The notes below the pieces were generated by a model, which made no database searches, was not told the origin of the DNA, and saw only the letters and a program-made list of their open reading frames with translations. Source: Clostridia bacterium (lineage in GTDB: Bacteria; Bacillota; Clostridia; Christensenellales; Borkfalkiaceae). From it: a DNA stretch of 33,881 nt. Positions 1-6,481 of the stretch are shown here, in pieces. The stretch spans positions 1-33,881 of the forward strand of contig JAIDQV010000189.1 of the NCBI GenBank assembly GCA_029062045.1, given 5' to 3'. The position numbers and the translations under genes are program-made. Within the stretch, counting starts at the first letter, position 1, and every line of letters begins with the position of its first letter.

Positions 1-669
1 TTTCTTGATTAGTAATCTCTTATAATAATTCTTATAAAAATTACGCATAGAACCAAAAAAATTTGTTTCCGATTTGCTGTTTTTATTATTCTCTCTTTTT
101 TTGTTTATTAACTCAAATGTCGTCAACAAATCGGCAATTTGGAATAATCGATAATACGACGGACGGGCATTCCGCCTAAATTCAATATTAGAAGCAGTTA
201 ATAAACTAGCCATTATACTTGTTAATTGTGTTTGCCCGTTATCGTAATAAACAATTACTTTTTCAAAGTCAGAAAAGTCAATAACATGACAGTCAAGGAA
301 ATCCCGTATTTGTTTAGATAGTAAAGAAATTAGTTTAAACTGATCAATATCTTTGCCTTTTTCTACTATAAACGTTTTATAAGTGAAATCAACTCTCGTA
401 GCAAACGCCATAAAGCTGTTTAGGATATGTTTTCTCTCATCAATACTTAATAACTCATAGACTTCTTCTTTTCGAATAAGAGGACCTGTATGTAAATAAT
501 GATTAGCATAACCACGTTTATCTAAACTATTATCCAGATTAACTATTTCCTTCGCAATATTATTGCTTTGGTTATGGAAAAGCATTGTAACTAAATAATA
601 TGGGGCAATACTATTGAATTTTCCGAAGTCGCCAGACTCGTCAATAAAAATGCTTAGATATTTTTGCAT
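1..669 (-). CDS. DUF3800 domain protein (3' end outside window)
   Basis: This frame is open from ATG 669 to the window edge, giving 223 codons with no stop. The N-terminus reads FIDESGDFG, the hallmark opening of DUF3800 proteins. Conserved acidic residues D10, E11, D143 (YYDNGQ) and D180 (QIADLL) resemble the scattered acidic set of an RNase H-like active site. The length already nears that usual for the family, so probably only the last residues are missing. No Shine-Dalgarno sequence precedes the ATG. Instead a GC-rich hairpin and a U-tract end 4 nt upstream, so expression may depend on read-through from the structured RNA before it. DUF3800 proteins are common in phages, islands and near defence genes; their biochemical role is not settled. 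The family call is firm, the function is not. Confidence 0.85.
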   Translation of the reverse strand, partial: MQKYLSIFIDESGDFGKFNSIAPYYLVTMLFHNQSNNIAKEIVNLDNSLDKRGYANHYLHTGPLIRKEEVYELLSIDERKHILNSFMAFATRVDFTYKTFIVEKGKDIDQFKLISLLSKQIRDFLDCHVIDFSDFEKVIVYYDNGQTQLTSIMASLLTASNIEFRRNARPSYYRLFQIADLLTTFELINKKRENNKNSKSETNFFGSMRNFYKNYYKRLLIKK

Positions 670-673
670 AAGT

Positions 674-701
674 AAAAAAATTGGCGAGGAATACCCCCGC
701 C
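674..701 (-). terminator. Terminator-like hairpin just before DUF3800
   Basis: On the minus strand a 7-bp stem (701-695 with 689-683, one G-U pair) closes a 5-nt loop and is followed by AA and seven U residues (680-674). It ends 4 nt before the DUF3800 ATG. It could be a leaky terminator separating a small RNA from the gene, or an attenuator. Confidence 0.7.
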
Positions 702-783
702 GCGGTGGACCTAGGGATTAAACCCAGCCCGAAATTACGATCTCGCGTGGTACGCCTTGTTAAGAGGCGTGCGAGATTCTGTT
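674..783 (-). ncRNA. Structured RNA upstream of the DUF3800 gene
   Basis: Transcription from the promoter at 790-818 would give an RNA of about 110 nt with three compact elements. P1 (777-771 with 746-740) is a 7-bp helix stacked directly on P2 (770-765 with 757-752, 6 bp, 7-nt loop). P3 is a bulged hairpin at about 730-707 whose GGG/CCC core closes a 6-nt loop. The last element is the terminator-like hairpin at 701-683. The P2 and P3 loops both carry UUAA, which is self-complementary and could form a kissing contact. Several conserved RNA motifs named after DUF3800 have been described upstream of DUF3800 genes; whether this is one of those classes was not tested. The promoter-RNA-terminator-protein order also resembles type III toxin-antitoxin loci. 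The exact 5' end is inferred. Confidence 0.7.
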
Positions 784-789
784 GATATT

Positions 790-818
790 ATTATATTCAA
801 TTTGAGAACAAATGTCAA
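790..818 (-). promoter_or_regulatory. Perfect consensus promoter for the structured RNA
   Basis: On the minus strand TTGACA (818-813) and TATAAT (795-790) are separated by exactly 17 nt. Both hexamers match the sigma-A consensus fully. Transcription should begin near 783, just before helix P1. Confidence 0.85.
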
Positions 819-830
819 TGACCAAGGTCA
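819..830. promoter_or_regulatory. Palindrome abutting the -35 box
   Basis: TGACCAAGGTCA is a perfect 12-bp palindrome that ends one base before the -35 hexamer of the RNA promoter. It could bind a dimeric regulator. It is also short enough to arise by chance in this AT-rich DNA. Confidence 0.35.
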
Positions 831-905
831 TATTTTATTAAAAATTTTATCTGATAAGGTTTTTGACGAATTATTTCTTGACGTTTATAACCAAGTTATA
901 ATTTT

Positions 906-1544
906 TTATTCTTCAAAATACCCGTTTTTTTGACACATTTCATTAACTGCTTCCGCAAAAATTGAACGAGAATGTTTTTCGGGGTTATCGTTTTTATTCT
1001 TTTTCTCTAAATAATACTTTTTCAAATCTTCCCATAAATTATTATCTTTTAGCCAATCAATCTTTTCAGGTAACGACTCAAACCCTTCACCTTGGAATTC
1101 CCAAGAATATCTATTCGTTTCTTTATTAAAGCGAATGTATTTCTGCCCATCCTCGTGATAATAAACTATCGCAAAATCACAACTATGTAAAATCTTTGCG
1201 TTTTTATAGTCTTTTTGCTTTATTGTCAATACCCGTGTAGAATCTTCGCAATAATTATAACCGTGCGATTTTACAAATTTATCTATAGCATTTTTAATAA
1301 TCGAGCGAATTTGCTTGGGCGTATAATTCTCATCGTCATCATTAACTTCAAAGTTAATGTCAAAATCATAGCCTATACTTGACTTTGTATCGTAGGTAAT
1401 CATATTTCTGCTTGCGCTTCCGATAAACTCATATTGAAAAGTAAATTTATCTCTAACCTCATCCTGCACTTCGTGGATGAGATCTAATAAATCTTTTTTT
1501 ACGGGTGCTGCTTCTTTTTTTGATACATAGCGAAAATTGTGCAT
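906..1544 (-). CDS. Nucleotidyltransferase-fold protein
   Basis: I place the start at ATG 1544 because GGAG lies 11 nt upstream of it. The in-frame ATG at 1586 has no ribosome binding site and sits very close to the predicted transcript start. The resulting 212-residue protein has a nucleotidyltransferase active-site pattern: FIGSASRN (G42-S43), then GYDFDINF with D60 and D62, and a third acidic residue D123 in CDFAIVYY. This is the layout of Pol-beta/OAS/CD-NTase-like enzymes, which move a nucleotide to an acceptor using two metal ions. No cyclic-nucleotide effector gene is adjacent, so a CBASS role is not supported. Transfer to RNA or protein, as in MNT-type toxin-antitoxin enzymes, is equally possible. 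It has its own promoter and is AT-rich like its neighbours. Confidence 0.7.
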   Translation of the reverse strand: MHNFRYVSKKEAAPVKKDLLDLIHEVQDEVRDKFTFQYEFIGSASRNMITYDTKSSIGYDFDINFEVNDDDENYTPKQIRSIIKNAIDKFVKSHGYNYCEDSTRVLTIKQKDYKNAKILHSCDFAIVYYHEDGQKYIRFNKETNRYSWEFQGEGFESLPEKIDWLKDNNLWEDLKKYYLEKKNKNDNPEKHSRSIFAEAVNEMCQKNGYFEE

Positions 1545-1608
1545 ACTATCTATCACTCCTTTAAGTATATTTACCCAAGCCTCCATTTGGGGTTCACCAA
1601 ATCGCTGT

Positions 1609-1636
1609 ATTATATCATATATTTTAAACTTGTCAA
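1609..1636 (-). promoter_or_regulatory. Promoter of the nucleotidyltransferase gene
   Basis: On the minus strand TTGACA (1636-1631) and TATAAT (1614-1609) are 16 nt apart. A 6-bp inverted repeat, ATTTGG and CCAAAT around a 6-nt centre (1585-1602), covers the predicted start point and may be an operator. Confidence 0.8.
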
Positions 1637-1706
1637 GACCTAATAAATCACTTCTTCCAGAAGTTTATTGAATAAAGAGTTTCAGCTTAAAATGTAAATT
1701 AGTATA

Positions 1707-1735
1707 TTTACTTTTGCTATATAAAGTGCTATAAT
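1707..1735 (+). promoter_or_regulatory. Promoter of the methyltransferase operon
   Basis: TTTACT (1707-1712) and TATAAT (1730-1735) are 17 nt apart, and GGAG follows before the ATG at 1758. It diverges from the nucleotidyltransferase promoter about 70 bp away. Confidence 0.65.
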
Positions 1736-1757
1736 ACTTTTTAACGGAGTTAGTTAG

Positions 1758-2807
1758 ATGAATTACATAGGTTCAAAGTATTCTCTAATAAATTTTATTA
1801 AAGATACAATAGATAAAATATTAGTTTTACATCATGAGACCAAAGCGCCTAGTGAAATGGTATTTGCAGATTTATTCGCTGGAACTGGAATTGTCAGTGG
1901 TTCATTCAAAGAGAAAGGGTACTCTATCATAGCAAATGATATTCAGTATTATAGTTATATAATAAGTAAACACATGATAGAGAATAATGGCAATTTGGAC
2001 AAGCAAAGATGTAAAACTCTAATTGAGGAATTAAATAATTTAAAAGGGAAAAGAGGTTTTATCTATAAAAATTATTCGTATGGCGGAACAGAAGGTCAAG
2101 AGCATCGAAGAATGTATTTTTCTGATTACAATGCAAAAAAATGTGATGCTATTAGGTGGGCTCTTGATAGTTGGTTAAAAAAAGATAAAATCTCACAAGA
2201 AGAATTTTATTTTCTTTTAGGTTCTCTCATTGATAGTATTGATAGGTGTGCAAATACTGCGTTAGTTTATGGTGCATATTTAAAAGAGTTAAAACAAAAG
2301 GCGCAAAAAGAAATGGTTTTAACGCCATTGCCAATCATGCCAGGCAAGGTTAAATGTAGTGTGTACAACGAAGATGCTTGTAAATTAATAAAAAGTATAA
2401 GAGGAGATGTGTTATATTTAGATCCGCCATACAATGACAGACAATATTGCTCAAACTATCACATTTTAGAGACTATTGCGAGAAACGATAAACCACAAAT
2501 TCATGGTAAAACAGGGTTAAGAAATTATGAAAGCCAAAAAAGTTCGTTTTGTAGCAAATCAAAAGTTTATGATGCATTTGAGAATTTAATAAGAGACGCA
2601 AAGTTTAAATACATTTTCTTGAGCTACAATAATGAAGGTATTATGTCTGATGAAGAGATAAAAGCTATAATGATTAAATATGGTAGATATTTTGTGTATA
2701 CAAAAGATTACCAACGATTTAAATCGGATAGGGACGAAAACCGACAGCATAAAGCCAAAAGAACAACAGAATATATACATTGCTTAATAAAAGATTTAGG
2801 GGATTAA
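1758..2807 (+). CDS. D12-class adenine-N6 DNA methyltransferase
   Basis: This 349-residue protein is predicted to transfer a methyl group from S-adenosylmethionine to adenine N6 in a specific DNA sequence. The N-terminus MNYIGSKYSL is typical of the D12 (Dam/DpnM-like) group. The SAM-binding motif FADLFAGTG covers residues 36-44 and the catalytic motif DPPY is at 222-225. The order SAM motif, recognition region, catalytic motif is that of alpha-type enzymes. GGAG lies 9 nt before the ATG. It ends 5 nt before the start of a nuclease-DGQHR-HEPN protein, so the two are almost certainly co-transcribed and may act as self-marking and targeting parts of one defence system. The recognition sequence cannot be read from the gene. 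A solitary phage-like methylase is the alternative. Confidence 0.92.
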   Translation: MNYIGSKYSLINFIKDTIDKILVLHHETKAPSEMVFADLFAGTGIVSGSFKEKGYSIIANDIQYYSYIISKHMIENNGNLDKQRCKTLIEELNNLKGKRGFIYKNYSYGGTEGQEHRRMYFSDYNAKKCDAIRWALDSWLKKDKISQEEFYFLLGSLIDSIDRCANTALVYGAYLKELKQKAQKEMVLTPLPIMPGKVKCSVYNEDACKLIKSIRGDVLYLDPPYNDRQYCSNYHILETIARNDKPQIHGKTGLRNYESQKSSFCSKSKVYDAFENLIRDAKFKYIFLSYNNEGIMSDEEIKAIMIKYGRYFVYTKDYQRFKSDRDENRQHKAKRTTEYIHCLIKDLGD

Positions 2808-2812
2808 ATAAA

Positions 2813-5089
2813 GTGGAAACAAACGAAAGATTAATTTGTGGTGAAGACATAATTGCAGAAAAGAAAATAAGATCTGAAGAGTATGACTATATAAAAGTAG
2901 AGTTAAATCAGATTACCAGTATGGAAACGGCTGGTTGGGAATTGGTAAAAAAGAGCAAAACCTCGGCAAGATTGAAAAAAAGGAAAAGCATTCCGCAAGA
3001 TGAAAAATTTGAAAATGATGTTTGGTTATTATTCTACAAACTTGGCTTTAAGACTTTAAATAAAGGAAGATATTTTAAATTAGCATATGCATCTAATGGA
3101 AATGAGTTAACACAACAAATAGATGTTTTTGCTGCTGATGAAGAGTCAATTTTAATTATTGAGTGCAAGTCTTCTTCAAAATTAGATAAAAAAACCAGTT
3201 TTAAGACAGAAATCGAAGCAATTGGTGGAAAACGAGGAGGATTGATACAGGCGGTAAGAAAGTTAATCCCTGGAAAGAATTTAAAAGTAGGGTTTATTTT
3301 TGCTACCAACAATTACGCTATATCGCAGCCAGATAAGGACAGAATGAAAGAGTTGAAGATCATTCATTTTGACGAAGATACGATAAAGTATTATCAAGAA
3401 TTAATAAATCATATAGGATTGGCTGCTAGATATCAATTATTGGGTAACATCTTTGCGGGGCAAAAAATTCCTGAGATGAATAATATTGTGCCAGCCATTG
3501 AAGGTGAGATGGGCAAGCATACTTATTATTCTTTTTCAATAGAACCTGAAAAACTTTTAAAACTTGGATTCGTCTTGCATCATGATAATGCAAATAAGGA
3601 TGAAATGCCAGCATATCAAAGGATAATAAAAAAAGGAAGATTGAAAGCTATTCAAGAATTTATAAATAATGGGGGATTTTTCCCTAATTCAGTAATTGTA
3701 AATATAGTGACTAAAAAACAATTGCAATTTGATAAATCCGAATTGCAAGAGGAACACTCGATTTCTAGATTAGGACTTTTACACTTGCCTCAAGAGTATA
3801 AATCAGCTTATATAATTGATGGTCAACATAGGTTATATGGATATTCCGATTCGGAGTGGAAAAGTAAAAACTCAATTCCCGTTGTGGCGTTTGTTAATCT
3901 TAAACTCACCGAGCAAATTCAATTATTCATGGATATAAACGAAAATCAAAAAGCCGTTCCGAAAAATTTGAGAACAACTTTGGAAGCAAATCTATTGTGG
4001 GATGCTAAAGATTTAAATGAACAAAGGAAGGCTTTGAGTTCTAGGATTGCGCAAAGATTGGGAGAAGATAAAAATTCTGCCCTATATAATAGAATAGTTA
4101 CTGGCGAAAACTCATCTACACCGTATTGCGCAATCACATTGGATTATATATCAAAATCGCTAAAAGCTACTAATTTCTATAATACATATAACAAAGGCAA
4201 CGCCGTTATCAAGGATGGTACTATTGATAAGTCAAATAATGATATAACATTTGAATATTTATATAATTTTTTACTTAAAATGTTCAATAAATTGTCTGAG
4301 TTGCTTGAAAATGATTGGGAAATTGGTACTAATGATGATAGCTGCATAGTTTCAAATGCGTTTATATATGGGTATATTCGGATATTCTCTGACATTATAG
4401 ATTATCTTATTAAGGTTAAGAGCATTAATCCTAAAATGGTTAAAGTTGACTATTTGGTTGACGAATGTTCGCCGTATCTTGATGTGGTAGCTTATAAAAT
4501 AGAAGAATTAACTTCTTCTGAAAGAGTTGCATTACGCAAACAATATGGAAGGGTTGGCGATAATAAATTTTGGAGGATTTTACAACAAGCATTAAATGAT
4601 AGGTTTGCAGACTTTAACCCTGAAGGGTTAGAAGAGTATTGGCGTGATAATTCTATGAAATTTAACGAGGATGCTTTTAAACTTATTAGAGATATAGAAT
4701 TATATATTAAAGATATAATTATAAACAAATTGAAGGATCGTTATGGCGAAAATTGGTTTAGGTTAGGTTGTCCTAAAGCGGTATATGACAGCGCTCAAAA
4801 GCTTGCGTCTGATAAAAACTATAATAAACAAGATGGTGAGCATGATGAATTGCCACAAGATCAGCTCCATCTGATAGAATACAGAGAAATCATGATGCAC
4901 CTTTCTAACTGGTCTGAACTTTTTGAGAAAGACTTTGCTGATCCTAATATTAAAGGTGATAAGAAAAAGAAAACTGAATGGTTATGTAAAGTCAACGAAA
5001 TTAGAAACCAAAATTTTCACACATACAGTGTAAAAGAAGAAGAATATATTTTACTAAAAAATATTGCCGAATGGTTATTGAATAGATAA
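2813..5089 (+). CDS. PD-(D/E)XK nuclease-DGQHR-HEPN fusion protein
   Basis: The likely start is GTG 2813, which has AGGGGA 9 nt upstream. An upstream TTG at 2780 would overlap the methylase and lacks a ribosome binding site. The protein is 758 residues. Residues 60-190 look like a restriction-type nuclease core, with D104 in QIDVFA and E117/K119 in IIECKS. A central region carries DGQHR at 336-340 and FMDINENQ at 372-379, the two signatures of DGQHR/DndB-like proteins; DndB regulates DNA phosphorothioation and is ParB-like. The C-terminus contains RNQNFH (R731, H736), fitting the R-x4-H catalytic motif of HEPN ribonucleases. I see no Dnd modification genes. Coupling to an adenine methylase suggests a restriction-like or abortive defence role, which is inference. 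The DGQHR call is strong, the nuclease call good and the HEPN call moderate. Confidence 0.8.
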   Translation: METNERLICGEDIIAEKKIRSEEYDYIKVELNQITSMETAGWELVKKSKTSARLKKRKSIPQDEKFENDVWLLFYKLGFKTLNKGRYFKLAYASNGNELTQQIDVFAADEESILIIECKSSSKLDKKTSFKTEIEAIGGKRGGLIQAVRKLIPGKNLKVGFIFATNNYAISQPDKDRMKELKIIHFDEDTIKYYQELINHIGLAARYQLLGNIFAGQKIPEMNNIVPAIEGEMGKHTYYSFSIEPEKLLKLGFVLHHDNANKDEMPAYQRIIKKGRLKAIQEFINNGGFFPNSVIVNIVTKKQLQFDKSELQEEHSISRLGLLHLPQEYKSAYIIDGQHRLYGYSDSEWKSKNSIPVVAFVNLKLTEQIQLFMDINENQKAVPKNLRTTLEANLLWDAKDLNEQRKALSSRIAQRLGEDKNSALYNRIVTGENSSTPYCAITLDYISKSLKATNFYNTYNKGNAVIKDGTIDKSNNDITFEYLYNFLLKMFNKLSELLENDWEIGTNDDSCIVSNAFIYGYIRIFSDIIDYLIKVKSINPKMVKVDYLVDECSPYLDVVAYKIEELTSSERVALRKQYGRVGDNKFWRILQQALNDRFADFNPEGLEEYWRDNSMKFNEDAFKLIRDIELYIKDIIINKLKDRYGENWFRLGCPKAVYDSAQKLASDKNYNKQDGEHDELPQDQLHLIEYREIMMHLSNWSELFEKDFADPNIKGDKKKKTEWLCKVNEIRNQNFHTYSVKEEEYILLKNIAEWLLNR

Positions 5090-5360
5090 ATTAAAATGCA
5101 CAGTTGTTTTCTTTTTTCTTACTTAAATGACACTGTGGTAGGTTTTCTGCGGGGAATGAGTACAGGTCGTGTGCTGGTCTTGATACTACTACAAAAGGAA
5201 TAAAAGGGCAGATCCCAACGGGTTACCCTTTTTTATGTGTTCCTCCCCAATGTTAATTTTAATTATTCATAAATATTCATTTTGCCCGTTTTTATGCAAA
5301 AGAAGCCACTGAACGGCAATATCTTCCCCCCAAATCCCCCCAATTAACAAATTTAGAATA
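5090..5360. other. Intergenic stretch at the island edge
   Basis: No convincing gene lies between the nuclease-DGQHR-HEPN gene and the tRNA terminator. The only structure I see is a terminator at 5202-5234. The part from 5290 to 5350 is rich in C-runs and A-runs and resembles degraded sequence. No integrase is visible in the window. Confidence 0.6.
5202..5234 (+). terminator. Terminator downstream of the island operon
   Basis: AAAAGGG (5202-5208) pairs with CCCTTTT (5226-5232), with an inner CCC/GGG pairing, and the 3' arm runs into six T residues. It lies 112 nt after the stop codon of the nuclease-DGQHR-HEPN gene. The A-rich 5' arm means it could also act on the minus strand. Confidence 0.65.
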
Positions 5361-5399
5361 AAAAATGAGAGGAAAATTGTTAATTCCTCTCATTTTTTT
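5361..5399 (-). terminator. Terminator of tRNA-Leu
   Basis: A 14-bp stem (5361-5374 with 5384-5397) closes a 9-nt loop, with A- and T-runs on the outer ends. It directly follows the CCA end of the tRNA on the minus strand and looks able to work in both directions. Confidence 0.85.
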
Positions 5400-5485
5400 G
5401 GTGCTTCCGATCGGACTTGAACCGATACGGACTCTCGTCCGAGGGATTTTAAGTCCCTTGCGTCTGCCTATTCCGCCACGGAAGC
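5399..5485 (-). tRNA. tRNA-Leu (anticodon UAA)
   Basis: Read on the minus strand, all class II tRNA parts are present. The acceptor pairs GCTTCCG with CGGAAGC, and the anticodon stem AGGGA/TCCCT closes the loop CTTAAAA with anticodon TAA. A long variable arm (CGGAC, GAGA, GTCCG) and a T-arm with TTCAAGT follow. The CCA end is encoded at 5401-5399. It appears functional. It lies on the island side of a truncated tRNA-Leu copy and shares an identical 31-bp core with it, so it may belong to the island. Confidence 0.97.
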
Positions 5486-5524
5486 ACGACTTGTGTATAA
5501 ATATTCAGTTTTTTTACCTACAAA

Positions 5525-5566
5525 GGATTTTAAGTCCCTTGCGTCTGCCTATTCCACCACAGCGGC
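5525..5566 (-). pseudogene. Truncated tRNA-Leu 5' half (integration scar)
   Basis: On the minus strand the first 42 nt of a second tRNA-Leu(UAA) are present, from acceptor GCCGCTG through the D-arm to the 3' side of the anticodon loop. The sequence then stops matching. The variable arm, T-arm and 3' acceptor are absent. Positions 5525-5555 are identical to 5444-5474 in the intact tRNA, while the acceptor differs. Breakage at the anticodon stem-loop is where tyrosine integrases commonly cross over. Confidence 0.85.
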
Positions 5567-5655
5567 GTATTAAACTATATGCGTTTTACGCTAAATTATA
5601 TTAACAAATGAAAGTGTACTTGTCAAGTTAATTTTCTGCGAATTTCGTTATGCTA

Positions 5656-5684
5656 TTGCAATTCGGGCGGGGCTGTGATATAAT
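5656..5684 (+). promoter_or_regulatory. upp promoter
   Basis: TTGCAA (5656-5661) and TATAAT (5679-5684) are 17 nt apart. A TG one base before the -10 box makes it an extended -10 promoter. Confidence 0.85.
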
Positions 5685-5722
5685 GTCAAAGGTTAATAAA
5701 AACACCTAAGAGGGGACCCCCG

Positions 5723-6361
5723 ATGAAAAAGTATTCAAACGTATTTATTTTCGACCATCCGCTTATTAAGCACAAGGTTTCGATTCTTCGCGACAAGAAC
5801 ACCAAAATGAAAGAGTTCCGCGAGCTCATCGAAGAAATCACCACAATGATGACTTACGAAAGCATGAGGGATGTAGAGCTTGTCCCCGTGCAGGTTGAAA
5901 CGCCTTTGGAAGTCACCACGCAGTACAAAGTTCCCGAAGAAAGCATCGCCATCGTGCCCATTTTAAGGGCGGGGCTGGGAATGGTGAACGGCGTTCACAA
6001 GGTATTCCCCACGGCGAAGGTGGGGCACATAGGAATGTACCGCGACGAAGAAACGCTCGAACCCCAGGAATACTACTGCAAACTTCCCGACGGTATAGAA
6101 AACAAAACGGTTTTCCTCGTCGACCCCATGCTTGCGACGGGCGGTTCGGCTTGCGACGCATTGGCGGCATTAAAGAAACGCGGCTGTAAAAAGATTAAGT
6201 TTATGGCGATAATCGGCGCGCCCGAAGGCGTATCCAAGGTTGCCGAAACCCACCCCGACATCCCCGTCTACGTATCCACCCTGGACAGACAGCTCAACGA
6301 AAACGGCTACATTCTTCCCGGCTTAGGCGACGCCGGCGACCGTCTGTTTGGTACTAAATAA
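5723..6361 (+). CDS. upp: Uracil phosphoribosyltransferase
   Basis: This enzyme joins uracil to phosphoribosyl pyrophosphate to make UMP in pyrimidine salvage in the cytosol. The 212-residue length is typical. The PRPP-binding loop is visible as FLVDPMLATGGSA, and the C-terminal segment ILPGLGDAGDRLFGTK is characteristic of the family. A GAGGGG ribosome binding site precedes the ATG. It has its own strong promoter and a terminator directly after it, so it is a single-gene unit. It is the first gene with the GC-richer composition of the core chromosome to the right of the tRNA junction. Confidence 0.98.
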   Translation: MKKYSNVFIFDHPLIKHKVSILRDKNTKMKEFRELIEEITTMMTYESMRDVELVPVQVETPLEVTTQYKVPEESIAIVPILRAGLGMVNGVHKVFPTAKVGHIGMYRDEETLEPQEYYCKLPDGIENKTVFLVDPMLATGGSACDALAALKKRGCKKIKFMAIIGAPEGVSKVAETHPDIPVYVSTLDRQLNENGYILPGLGDAGDRLFGTK

Positions 6362-6370
6362 GCAAATCAC

Positions 6371-6402
6371 CCCGCCGTGCAACAACGCACGGCGGGCTTT
6401 TT
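6371..6402 (+). terminator. upp terminator
   Basis: A 10-bp GC-rich stem (CCCGCCGTGC with GCACGGCGGG, 6371-6396, 6-nt loop) is followed by C and five T residues. Confidence 0.95.
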
Positions 6403-6481
6403 ATCATTTAATAAAAAATATTTGCCAAACCGTTATAAATTAATGTATAATAAGCCCAAACGAATTTAACTTGAGGTTTTT

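Noticed and set aside
906-1586. Naming the nucleotidyltransferase locus a CBASS system.
   Set aside because: No cap, effector or ubiquitin-like accessory gene is adjacent, and the active-site spacing alone does not identify a cyclic-nucleotide synthase.
2813-5089. Calling the DGQHR protein DndB of a phosphorothioation system.
   Set aside because: No DndA, C, D or E genes are present, and the flanking domains are unlike simple DndB.
5096-5203. A 35-codon hydrophobic reading frame after the fusion protein gene.
   Set aside because: It has no ribosome binding site, lies in an apparently degraded intergenic stretch and runs into a terminator.
5365-5604. A 79-codon frame on the plus strand.
   Set aside because: It lies across the tRNA-Leu gene, its terminator and the tRNA fragment on the opposite strand, so it is a chance frame.
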